From contig CAVPKH010000003.1 in the NCBI GenBank assembly GCA_963705635.1, positions 558,001 through 622,000 on the forward strand: a stretch of DNA of 64,000 nucleotides, read 5' to 3'. Below the pieces are notes generated by a model. That model was not told the origin of the DNA, did not search any database, and was given only the letters and a program-made list of their open reading frames with translations. Shown here piece by piece: positions 1 to 7,873 of this stretch (positions are counted from its first letter, which is position 1; each line of letters begins with the position of its first letter). This DNA is from VRUE01 sp963705635. GTDB lineage: Bacteria > Actinomycetota > Thermoleophilia > Solirubrobacterales > 70-9. Position numbers and translations under genes: made by a program.

Positions 1-459
1 ACGTTCGACAACACCCGGCCGCTGGTCGCGGCGATGGCGGTCGGCGTCGCCCGCGCCTCGCTGGAGGAGACGCGCAAGCGCCTCAAGCAGGCCGGGGTCG
101 AGGTCGATTACTCCACCCCCGCCCTCTCCCAGCACGCCGCCGCGGCACGCTTCCTCGAAATGGAGGCCGACTACGAGGCCGCCTGGCTGCTCACCCTGCA
201 GGCCGCCTGGATGGCGGACAACAGCAAGCCCAACTCGCTGCAGGCCTCGATGGCCAAGGCGAAGGCCGGCCGCACCTGCGTCGACGTCGCCCTCGGCTGC
301 GTCGAGCTCTGCGGCAGCGTCGGCTACGGCGAGAACGACCTGCTCGAGAAGTGGGCCCGCGACGCCAAGATCCTCGACCTCTTCGAGGGGACGCAGCAGA
401 TCCAGCTGCTGATCGTCGCCCGCCAGCTGCTCGGCAAGAGCTCCAGCGAACTGAGGTAG
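1..459 (+). CDS. Acyl-CoA dehydrogenase, C-terminal part (5' end outside window)
   Basis: The frame is open from base 1 and stops at 459, giving about 152 residues. They match the C-terminal helical bundle of FAD-dependent acyl-CoA dehydrogenases: a helix rich in alanine and glutamate, then the segment around residues 100-140 with GSVGYGEND and FEGTQQIQ. In the family this last motif (EGT/Q-I-Q) lies near the flavin and the subunit interface. The enzyme would carry out alpha,beta-dehydrogenation of an acyl-CoA. The acyl-CoA ligase directly downstream fits a fatty or organic acid activation and oxidation cluster. Chain-length preference cannot be judged from this fragment. Confidence 0.9.
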   Translation, partial: TFDNTRPLVAAMAVGVARASLEETRKRLKQAGVEVDYSTPALSQHAAAARFLEMEADYEAAWLLTLQAAWMADNSKPNSLQASMAKAKAGRTCVDVALGCVELCGSVGYGENDLLEKWARDAKILDLFEGTQQIQLLIVARQLLGKSSSELR

Positions 460-470
460 CCGGGGCATCC

Positions 471-517
471 GCGAAACCGTCTCAACCCGCCATATCCGCG
501 GGTTGAGACGGTTTCGC
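471..517. terminator. Perfect 20-bp stem-loop after the acyl-CoA dehydrogenase
   Basis: Arms 471-490 and 498-517 are perfect inverted complements around a 7-base loop (CATATCC). No T-run follows, so it is not a textbook intrinsic terminator. It sits 11 bases after the dehydrogenase stop and 36 bases before the chosen ligase start, so termination, attenuation or RNA stabilisation between the two genes are all possible. Confidence 0.6.
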
Positions 518-553
518 GGTCGACGGGGGCCGCTCTCAGGCAGACTGCCCGGC

Positions 554-2026
554 GTGAACTTCATTGAAGATGTGATGGAGCGGTCGCCGGCTTCGCGGCT
601 CGGGATCGTCGCCGTCGACGGCGAGGGGAAGCGGCGTGACTGGCACTTCGGCGAACTGATCGCCCAATCGGCCGGGCTCTCGGGGGCGTTTGCGGCGCGG
701 GGAGTGCGGCGCGGTGACGTGGTGATGATGCTGGTCGGCAACCGGATCGAGTGGGTGCTCTCGCTGCTTGCCTGCTGGCGGATGGGCGCCGTTGCCCTGC
801 CCTGCAGCACCCAGCTGCGCCGCCACGATCTCGCGCTGCGGGTGGCAGCGGCAGCGCCGAGGCTCTGCGTCGGCGAGGAGAGCCTGCTCGCGGAGCTGCC
901 CGGCGACGTCGAGACGATGACGATGGCCGCGGTTGCCACCGTCCTCGACGAGGACCGCCCGCAGGCGCCGCCGGCCGCGATCGAGGCGATGGGCGCCGAG
1001 GACCCGGCGCTGATCGTCTTCACCTCCGGCACCACCGGCGAGCCACGCGGCGTCGTTCACGCCTACCGCTACCTGCAGGGCCAGCAAACCCAGGCCGAGC
1101 ACTGGTTCGGCTCGCGCAAGGGCGAGCTGGCCTGGTGCACGACGGCGACGGGATGGTCGAAGTCGGCCCGCAACGTCTTCCTCGCTCCCTGGCTGACCGG
1201 CGCCGCGGCCGTCATCCACGATGGCCGCTTCGACCCCGCGCAGCGGCTCGACTTCGCCGAGGCGCTCGGCGTCAACGTGCTCTGCCAGGCGCCGACCGAG
1301 TACCGCATGCTCGCCAAGCGCGCCGCCCTTCGCCCCCTCCCCGCCCTGCGCCGCATGGTCTCCGCCGGCGAGCCGCTGGACCCGGAGACGATCGCCGCCT
1401 TCGGCGAGGCGCTCGGCCTCGAGCCGGCCGACGGCTACGGCCAGACCGAGACCGGCCACGTCAGTGGCAACCTCGCCGGCGAACCGGTCCGGCGGGGCTC
1501 GATGGGCAAGCCGCTGCCGGGACTGGAGGTCCGCCTGGTCGACTCCGCGCAGGCCGGAGCCGACGGCTCGGGTGCCGGCGAACTTCAGCTGCGCCCCGCC
1601 TCCTCCCCCACCTTCTTCTCGCGCTACCTCGACGGCGAGCGCTTCGAGGGCGAGTGGTGGCCAACCGGCGACCTGGTCCGCGCCGACGAAGAGGGCCACC
1701 TCTACTTCGAGGGACGCGACGACGACATCATCCTCTCCTCCGGCTACCGGATCGGCCCCACCGAGGTCGAGTCGGCGCTGCTCGCCCACCCGGCCGTCGC
1801 CGAGGCGGCCGCCGTCGCCGCCCCCGACCCCGAGCGCGGCGCCGTGGTCAGGGCAATCGTCGTCCCGCGCGAACGCGAGCCCAGCGAGGAGCTGGCCCGC
1901 GAGCTGCAGGAGCACTGCAAACGCGAAACAGCCCCGTACAAGTTCCCCCGCATCGTCGAGTTCGCCGAGGAGCTGCCGAAGACGACCAGCGGCAAGATCA
2001 AGCGAGCGCAGCTGCGGCGGGGGTAA
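554..2026 (+). CDS. Acyl-CoA synthetase (AMP-forming ligase, medium-chain/ACSM-like)
   Basis: About 490 residues from a GTG at 554. An earlier in-frame start would lie inside the hairpin arm, so 554 is preferred. The protein carries the ANL-superfamily phosphate-binding motif FTSGTTGEPRG, the YGQTE motif, the GDL...DEEGHLYFEGRDDD hinge region and a C-terminal KTTSGKIKR with the catalytic lysine. It would activate a carboxylic acid to acyl-AMP and then to acyl-CoA. The TGWSKSARN stretch resembles medium-chain and xenobiotic acyl-CoA synthetases. It probably acts together with the preceding acyl-CoA dehydrogenase. The exact substrate is not determined by sequence. Confidence 0.9.
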   Translation: MNFIEDVMERSPASRLGIVAVDGEGKRRDWHFGELIAQSAGLSGAFAARGVRRGDVVMMLVGNRIEWVLSLLACWRMGAVALPCSTQLRRHDLALRVAAAAPRLCVGEESLLAELPGDVETMTMAAVATVLDEDRPQAPPAAIEAMGAEDPALIVFTSGTTGEPRGVVHAYRYLQGQQTQAEHWFGSRKGELAWCTTATGWSKSARNVFLAPWLTGAAAVIHDGRFDPAQRLDFAEALGVNVLCQAPTEYRMLAKRAALRPLPALRRMVSAGEPLDPETIAAFGEALGLEPADGYGQTETGHVSGNLAGEPVRRGSMGKPLPGLEVRLVDSAQAGADGSGAGELQLRPASSPTFFSRYLDGERFEGEWWPTGDLVRADEEGHLYFEGRDDDIILSSGYRIGPTEVESALLAHPAVAEAAAVAAPDPERGAVVRAIVVPREREPSEELARELQEHCKRETAPYKFPRIVEFAEELPKTTSGKIKRAQLRRG

Positions 2027-2035
2027 CCTTGGCTC

Positions 2036-2551
2036 GTGGCGATCAACAGCGAGGCAACTGACGCAGCGACCATCGCCCGCGGTTACTTCGGAGCGGTTGC
2101 AGGGCGCGACGTCGAGGCGATGGCGTCGTTCTGGCAGCCGGGCGCCGCCGACGTCATCCACGGCATTGTCGACATGACGGTGCCGGACGATCTCCGCGTC
2201 TGGTTCGGCGACCTCTTCGCTTCCTTCCCCGACTTCAGCTTCGAGGTCCTCGACGTGCTGGCGACTGGCGAGAAGGCGGCCGTCCGCTGGCACGCCACCG
2301 GCACCTTCAACGGCACGGCACGCTTCGAAGGGCTGCTTCCCAACGGCGGCAAGGTCGACATCCAGGGCTGCGACGTGCTGACCGTCCGCGACGGTCGCAT
2401 CGTCCGCAACGACGCCTATATGAACGCAATGGAGATGGCCCGCCAGCTCGGCGCCCTACCGCCTGCCGACTCGCCCGCCGAAAAGGCGATGTACGCAGCC
2501 CTCAACCTCAAGACGCGCCTGTCTGAGCTGGTCCGCAACCGCGGGCGTTGA
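2036..2551 (+). CDS. SnoaL-like / NTF2-fold ester cyclase family protein
   Basis: 171 residues from a GTG 9 bases after the ligase stop. The sequence fits an NTF2-like alpha+beta fold of the SnoaL/ester-cyclase type: an N-terminal helix with ARGYFGAVAGRDVEAMASFW, a central DLFASFPDFSF, then RWHATGTFNG and a V-DIQGCDVLTVRDGRIV strand pair. Members include polyketide cyclases, hydratases and uncharacterised proteins, so the fold is clear but the reaction is not. The short spacing to the ligase suggests cotranscription and perhaps action on a related CoA-derived metabolite. Confidence 0.75.
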   Translation: MAINSEATDAATIARGYFGAVAGRDVEAMASFWQPGAADVIHGIVDMTVPDDLRVWFGDLFASFPDFSFEVLDVLATGEKAAVRWHATGTFNGTARFEGLLPNGGKVDIQGCDVLTVRDGRIVRNDAYMNAMEMARQLGALPPADSPAEKAMYAALNLKTRLSELVRNRGR

Positions 2552-2583
2552 GCTTGGCGCCGCCGCGCGGTTAACCTGGTGCC

Positions 2584-3948
2584 TTGGAGCAGATAGACCG
2601 CAAGCGGATCGCCGCCTTGACCGAGGCCCAGCAGGAGCGCTTCCGCAACAACACCGGCCTCTCGGCGAAGACCTTCGAGCGCGCGGTCAAGGTGATGCCG
2701 AACGGCGTCCCCTCCTCCTTCCAGGAGAACGACCCCTGGCCGATCTACATCGAGCGCGGTCAGGGCAGCCGTGTCTGGGACGTCGACGGCAACGAATACA
2801 CCGATTTCCACAACGGCTTCGGCGTCATGTGCATCGGCCACGCCAACCCGATTGTGGGCGCGGCGGTGAAGGCGCGGATCGACGACGGCACCCACTTCGC
2901 CGCCCCGACCGACGGCTCGATCGCCGTCGCCGAGGAGCTGACCCGGCGCTTCGGCCTGCCCCAGTGGCGCTTCAACAACTCCGGCACCGAGGCGACGATG
3001 GACGCCGTCCACCTCGCCCGCGGCGCCACCGGCCGCGACACGCTGCTCAAGATCGAGGGCTCCTACCACGGCCACCACGACTCGGTGATGGTCTCGGTCT
3101 ACCCGCCGCTGGAGGCGCTCGGCGCCCGCGACGATCCGATCAGCGTCCCCTACGGCGGCGGCACGCCGCGGGCGCTGACCGAGCTGACCCGCGCCGTCCC
3201 CTTCAACGACGCCGACGCCCTCGAGAGCGTGCTGGAAAAGATCGGCGAGCAGGTCGCCGGGCTGATCATGGAGCCGGCGATGATGAACATCAACATCATC
3301 CCGCCGCGCGAGGGCTACCTGCAGAGGGTCCGCGAGCTGACCGCCAAGCACGGCGTCAAGCTGATCTTCGACGAGGTGAAGACGGGCGCGACGATCTCCG
3401 CCGGCGGCGCCACCGCCCGCTTCGGCGTCGTCCCCGACATGATCACCCTGGCCAAGGCGAGCTGCGGCGGCTACCCCGGCGGGGCGATCGGGATGAGCGC
3501 CGAGCTGGCGGCGATCGTCGCCGACGGCACGGTCAAGCAGTACGGCACCTTCAACGGCAACCCGCTGGTGATGGCGGCGGCCGAGGCGACGCTGACCGAA
3601 GTCCTCACCGACGACGTCTACGCGCATTTCGAAGCGACCAATCGACGCCTGCTCGACGGCTGTCAGCAGATCATCGACTCCCACGGCCTGCCCGCCTACA
3701 CCGAGGGCATCGGCGCCAAGGGCTGCGTCGTCTTCTCGCCAACGCGGATGCACGAGTACCGCGACTACCTTTCGGACGTCGACGACGACCTCTCGACCCT
3801 GGCCTGGCTTTACCACATGAACCACGGCATCTTCATGACCCCCGGAGTCGAGGAGGAGTGGACGCTCTCGATCGCCCACTCCGACGAGGACCTGCAGCGC
3901 TACCTCGACGCTTTCGAGGCCTTCGCCGGCGACGTCACCACCGGTTAG
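2584..3948 (+). CDS. Class III PLP aminotransferase (glutamate-1-semialdehyde aminomutase-like)
   Basis: 454 residues starting from TTG at 2584. Family signatures are present in order: WDVDGNEYTDF near residue 65, the GHANP motif, the NSGTEATM phosphate site near 132-139, YHGHHD, LIFDEVKTG (PLP-ring Asp near 263) and the Schiff-base lysine near 291 in LAKASCGG. The closest family by motif is glutamate-1-semialdehyde 2,1-aminomutase and related aspartate-aminotransferase-family proteins. The neighbourhood is not a haem cluster, so a catabolic omega-aminotransferase role is equally likely. It is immediately followed, in the same frame, by a truncated oxidoreductase. Confidence 0.85.
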   Translation: MEQIDRKRIAALTEAQQERFRNNTGLSAKTFERAVKVMPNGVPSSFQENDPWPIYIERGQGSRVWDVDGNEYTDFHNGFGVMCIGHANPIVGAAVKARIDDGTHFAAPTDGSIAVAEELTRRFGLPQWRFNNSGTEATMDAVHLARGATGRDTLLKIEGSYHGHHDSVMVSVYPPLEALGARDDPISVPYGGGTPRALTELTRAVPFNDADALESVLEKIGEQVAGLIMEPAMMNINIIPPREGYLQRVRELTAKHGVKLIFDEVKTGATISAGGATARFGVVPDMITLAKASCGGYPGGAIGMSAELAAIVADGTVKQYGTFNGNPLVMAAAEATLTEVLTDDVYAHFEATNRRLLDGCQQIIDSHGLPAYTEGIGAKGCVVFSPTRMHEYRDYLSDVDDDLSTLAWLYHMNHGIFMTPGVEEEWTLSIAHSDEDLQRYLDAFEAFAGDVTTG

Positions 3949-4284
3949 CAGGGGCGGCCGTCCGAGAAAGCACCGGACCTGCGCTCGCGGGTCGCCCTCT
4001 GCGGGCTGATCTCCGACTACAACGACAGCGAGGCTCCGCCTCGACCGCGCACCACCTTCAGCAACCTGCTCGTCAAGCGGGCCCTGGTTCAGGGATTCAT
4101 CGTGCTCGACCATTTCGACCGCATGCCGGAGGCGGTCGCCGGGCTTTCGGCCCTGATCGCGGAGGGGAAGCTCGAGCCCCTGGAGACCGTGGTCGAGGAC
4201 TTCGAGGAGCTGCCGCGAGCCGTCAACATGCTCTTCGACGGCGCCAACACCGGCAAGCTCGTCGTCCGCCTCAGCGACGGCTAG
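3949..4284 (+). pseudogene. C-terminal remnant of an NADP-dependent oxidoreductase (MDR superfamily)
   Basis: Directly after the TAG of the aminotransferase, and in the same frame, the sequence reads VALCGLISDYND, then LVQGFIVLDHFDRM, and ends VNMLFDGANTGKLVV. These are C-terminal hallmarks of the CurA/leukotriene-B4-dehydrogenase type of NADPH-dependent medium-chain reductases, which are usually about 330-340 residues long. Only about 110 residues remain, and the Rossmann domain and any proper start are missing. An ATG-like start near 4102 would give only 60 residues. The piece looks like a deletion relic fused to the aminotransferase 3' end. Confidence 0.75.
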
Positions 4285-4308
4285 GAACTACAAGCTAGAG
4301 ACCCCCTC

Positions 4309-5712
4309 CTAGAGCGCCTCGGCGACGTCCACGGGGCGCCCGAGGTGGTAGCCCTGGGCCATGTCGACGCCGTATTCGCGCAGCATCTGCGCCGTGATGT
4401 CGTCCTGCACGTACTCGGCGATCGTCGTCTTGCCGAGGCCGCGGGCGATCTGGACGATCGCCTGCACGGTGAGCTGATCGGCGTCGCTGTTGGGCATGTC
4501 GCGGACGAAGGAGCCGTCGATCTTGATCAGATCGAAGGGAATGCTCTTCAGGTAATGGAAGGGGCCGAAGCCGGCGCCGTAATCGTCGATCGCAACCTGG
4601 CAGCCGAACTCGGTGAGGCGATCGGCGAAGCTCCCGGCCGCCTCGTAGTCGTGGGACGGCGCCGTTTCGGTGAACTCGAAGGTGCATCGCGTCGGGTCGG
4701 CCTCGCCCTCGTCGAGCCGCCGTTCGATGAACTCGAGCACCGAGAGATCGGCGACCGAGGCGCCGGAGAGGTTGACGTGCAATGAGACCGGCCGGCCCTC
4801 CTGCTCGCGCTCGGCAAGCAGCTCCAGCGCCTGGGCGACGACCCAGCGATCCAGCTCCTGGACCATGCCCGAGCGTTCCGCCACCTCGATGAAGGACGCC
4901 GCGGGAAGCAGCTCGCCGTCGTCGCCGGTCATCCGCAGCAGCAGCTCGTAGCGCTCGATCCCGCCCGAAGCGAGGCTGCGGATCGGCTGCGTGTGGAGGC
5001 TGAGGCGATCGTGGGTGAGCGCGTCGCGGATCCGCGCCGAGGTGGTCTGACGGCGCTCGTGCCGGCGCTGTGGCTCGCCCGGGTCCCGGAAGAGGGCGAT
5101 CTGGTTGCGCCCCTCCTCCTTGGCGCGGTACATCGCCTGGTCGGCGGCGAGCAGCACCGCTTCGGCGCCAGCCTCGCGCTCACCGCCGAACATCGTGATC
5201 CCGACGCTGATCGTGGCGCTCTCGGCCTCGGGCGCCGGCGGCGCGCTCTCGGCGACCTGGGCGCGCAGGTCCTCGCCCAGCTGCAGCGCGCCCGCCGTGT
5301 CGGTCTGCGGCATCAGCACGGCGAACTCGTCGCCGGAGAGGCGCGCGACGATGTCGGTCGTGCGCACCCGCTCGCGCATGATCCCGGCGATGCGGCGAAT
5401 CAGGACGTCGCCGGCGTGATGGCCGAGCGAGTCGTTGATCGCCTTGAGGCCGTCGATGTCGATGATCATCACCGCGCCCTGCCCCCCGTAGCGGGCGCTG
5501 AAGGAGACGTACTGGTCCAGCTCGGCGCGGAAGCGACGCCGGTCGAGCAGCCCGGTCAGCGAGTCGTGGTCGGCGATGTAGCGAAGCTGGGCCTCGGTTT
5601 TCTCGGCCTTGGCGAGCGCTTCGTCGATGACCATGCGGTCCTTGGGATCGAGCTTGGCGAGCACCGCCTCGATCGCCGAGCCGCTCTGGGTCGGGAGCTT
5701 TTCGTTCCTCAC
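4309..5712 (-). CDS. Bifunctional diguanylate cyclase / phosphodiesterase (GGDEF-EAL)
   Basis: 467 residues from GTG at 5712. A short N-terminal helix (about residues 10-45) precedes a GGDEF domain with SGDEF at 126-130. An RxxD inhibitory site (R117-D120) lies exactly five residues upstream. An EAL domain follows: the EAL triad is ELL (E256), and NLSG, the FEFTET glutamate, IDDYGAGF, IKIDGSF, AEYVQD and QGYHLGRP are retained. Both domains therefore keep most residues known to be needed for c-di-GMP synthesis and hydrolysis. There is no membrane segment and no PAS or GAF domain, so it is cytosolic and its input signal is not visible. It is convergent with the upstream reductase relic. Confidence 0.92.
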   Translation of the reverse strand: MRNEKLPTQSGSAIEAVLAKLDPKDRMVIDEALAKAEKTEAQLRYIADHDSLTGLLDRRRFRAELDQYVSFSARYGGQGAVMIIDIDGLKAINDSLGHHAGDVLIRRIAGIMRERVRTTDIVARLSGDEFAVLMPQTDTAGALQLGEDLRAQVAESAPPAPEAESATISVGITMFGGEREAGAEAVLLAADQAMYRAKEEGRNQIALFRDPGEPQRRHERRQTTSARIRDALTHDRLSLHTQPIRSLASGGIERYELLLRMTGDDGELLPAASFIEVAERSGMVQELDRWVVAQALELLAEREQEGRPVSLHVNLSGASVADLSVLEFIERRLDEGEADPTRCTFEFTETAPSHDYEAAGSFADRLTEFGCQVAIDDYGAGFGPFHYLKSIPFDLIKIDGSFVRDMPNSDADQLTVQAIVQIARGLGKTTIAEYVQDDITAQMLREYGVDMAQGYHLGRPVDVAEAL

Positions 5713-5843
5713 TCAACGAAGGTAGACGCTTCGCAGGCGGATCGGATCGGGGCTCAGGCGTGGAGCCGGGAATGCGTCCAAATTTCAGCTACCCCCCGCT
5801 AGTCAAAAGTGAGCCTCCATGCGTCCGCGGGTACTGTGGGCGA

Positions 5844-7853
5844 ATGCCCAACCGCCTGGCGCAGGAGACCAGCCCGTACCTGCTCCAGCACCGCGACAAC
5901 CCAGTCGACTGGTACCCCTGGGGCAAGGAGGCGCTCTCCCGCGCCCAAGGCGAGGATCGCCCGATCCTGCTCTCGGTCGGCTACTCGGCCTGCCACTGGT
6001 GCCACGTGATGGAGCGCGAGTCCTTCGAGGACGCCGAGACGGCCGCCTACATGAACGAGCACTTCGTCAACGTCAAGGTCGACCGCGAGGAGCGCCCCGA
6101 CGTCGACGCCCTCTACATGGAGGCGGTGCAGGCGATCAGCGGCCAGGGCGGCTGGCCGATGACCGTCTTCCTCGATCCCGAGGGGGTGCCCTTCTACGGC
6201 GGCACCTACTTCCCGCCCGACGACGGCCGCGGCATGCCGAGCTTCCGCATGGTGATGGAAGCGGTCCTCGACGCCTTCGAGAACAAGCGCGACGAAATCC
6301 ACCAGCGGGCGCCGGAGATGAGGGCGCGGCTCGGCGCGATCAGCCAGGTCGAGCCGGCGGCGGACGCACCGGCAGCGCCAATGCTGGTCGAGGCGACGGC
6401 GCAGCTCCGCGCCGTCGCCGACATCGAGCGCGGCGGCTTCGGCGGCGCGCCCAAGTTCCCGCCCGCCTCGGCGCTGGAGCTGCTGCTCGCCCGCGGTGAT
6501 CACGAGGTGGTCGAACGCACGCTCGACGCGATGCTCGCCGGGGGCATCTACGACCAGATCGGCGGCGGCTTCGCCCGCTACTCGGTCGACGCCGCCTGGC
6601 TCGTCCCCCACTTCGAGAAGATGCTCTACGACAACGCCCTGCTCGCCCGCGCCTACCTGCACGGCTGGCAGGTACTTGGCCACGAGCGCTACCGGCGGGC
6701 CTGCGTGGAGACGCTCGACTGGGCGCTGCGCGAGATGCGAGGCCCCGAGGGCGGCTTTTACTCCGCCCTCGACGCCGATTCGGAAGGCGAGGAGGGCCGC
6801 TTCTACGTCTGGTCGCCCGACGAGATCCGCGACGCCCTCTCCACCGCCACCGCCGACCCAGCGAGCTGCATCAAATTCCCGCCCCAGCAGATAGGGGACT
6901 TGATGCAGTTCTACGGGGTGAGCGAGGCGGGGAACTTCGAGGGGCGGAACATCCTGCACCTTGCCGGGGGGCACGATGTGCTGGAGCCCGAAGGGCTGGA
7001 TGCGATGCGCCAGGCCCTCTACGACGCGCGCTCCAAGCGCGTCTGGCCCGGCCTCGACGACAAGCGGCTCACCTCCTGGAACGCCCTCGTGCTCGCCGCC
7101 CTGGCGGAGGCCGGAGCCGTGCTGGAACGCGACGACTACCTCGGCGCGGCCGGCGCCTGCGCGAGCTTCATCTGGGACGAGCTGCGCGACCCGGACGGCA
7201 ACCTGCTGCGCACCTTCAAGGACGGCCGCGCCAGCCTCAACGCCTACCTCGAGGACCACGCCTTCCTGCTCGAGGCCCTGCTCACCCTCTACGAAGCGAC
7301 CTTCGAGCGGCGCTGGTTCGAATCGGCCGAGTCGCTCGCCGAGACGATGATCAGCCGCTTCGGCGATCGAGGGCGGGGCGGCTTCTTCTCCACCTCCGAC
7401 GACCACGAAGCGCTGATCGCCCGCCGCAAGGACGTCGGCGACCACCCGATCCCCTCCGGCAACTCCGCCGCGGCCATGGGCCTGCTCCGCCTCGCCGCCC
7501 TGAGCGGAGAGCGGCGCTACGAGCAGCAGGCGGAGTCCGTCTTCCGCCTCTTCGCCAAGCCCGCCGCCGCCCGCCCCGAGGCCTTCGCCCACCTGCTCAG
7601 GGCGATCGACTTCCACCTCGCCCCCACCAAGGAGGTGGCGCTGATCGGGGTGGACTTGGCGCCGCTGGCCAGGACGGTCCGCACAAAATTCCGCCCGCAT
7701 TTGGTCCTTGCAGGCGGCCCGGAGGGAAGCGATCTTCCGCCGCTCCTCGCCAACCGTCCCATGGTCAAGGGAAGTCCTGCAGCCTACGTCTGCGAGAGCT
7801 TCGCCTGCAAGCAGCCGGTAACCGAAGCCGACGCCCTCGCCGGACTGCTCTGA
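5844..7853 (+). CDS. Thioredoxin-domain DUF255 protein (YyaL/SPATA20 family)
   Basis: 669 residues from ATG at 5844, the start that gives the canonical MPNRLAQETSPYLLQH opening. An N-terminal thioredoxin-like domain contains SACHWCHVMERESFED with a CxxC pair at residues 50 and 53. It is followed by a long (alpha/alpha)6 glycosidase-like region with FGGAPKFPP, GGIYDQIGGGFARYSVD, WLVPHFEKMLYDNA and LTSWNALV. This architecture is typical of the widespread family whose biochemical role remains unsettled; a redox or sugar-epimerase-like function has been suggested. Length is normal for the family. The MMPL gene starts 20 bases after its stop. Confidence 0.88.
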   Translation: MPNRLAQETSPYLLQHRDNPVDWYPWGKEALSRAQGEDRPILLSVGYSACHWCHVMERESFEDAETAAYMNEHFVNVKVDREERPDVDALYMEAVQAISGQGGWPMTVFLDPEGVPFYGGTYFPPDDGRGMPSFRMVMEAVLDAFENKRDEIHQRAPEMRARLGAISQVEPAADAPAAPMLVEATAQLRAVADIERGGFGGAPKFPPASALELLLARGDHEVVERTLDAMLAGGIYDQIGGGFARYSVDAAWLVPHFEKMLYDNALLARAYLHGWQVLGHERYRRACVETLDWALREMRGPEGGFYSALDADSEGEEGRFYVWSPDEIRDALSTATADPASCIKFPPQQIGDLMQFYGVSEAGNFEGRNILHLAGGHDVLEPEGLDAMRQALYDARSKRVWPGLDDKRLTSWNALVLAALAEAGAVLERDDYLGAAGACASFIWDELRDPDGNLLRTFKDGRASLNAYLEDHAFLLEALLTLYEATFERRWFESAESLAETMISRFGDRGRGGFFSTSDDHEALIARRKDVGDHPIPSGNSAAAMGLLRLAALSGERRYEQQAESVFRLFAKPAAARPEAFAHLLRAIDFHLAPTKEVALIGVDLAPLARTVRTKFRPHLVLAGGPEGSDLPPLLANRPMVKGSPAAYVCESFACKQPVTEADALAGLL

Positions 7854-7873
7854 CCTGATAGAGATTCGTCCCA

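Noticed and set aside
536..2293. Long minus-strand reading frame opposite the acyl-CoA ligase
   Set aside because: It mirrors the ligase gene; composition is Arg/Gly/Ala-rich without any family motif, as expected for a GC-rich antisense frame.
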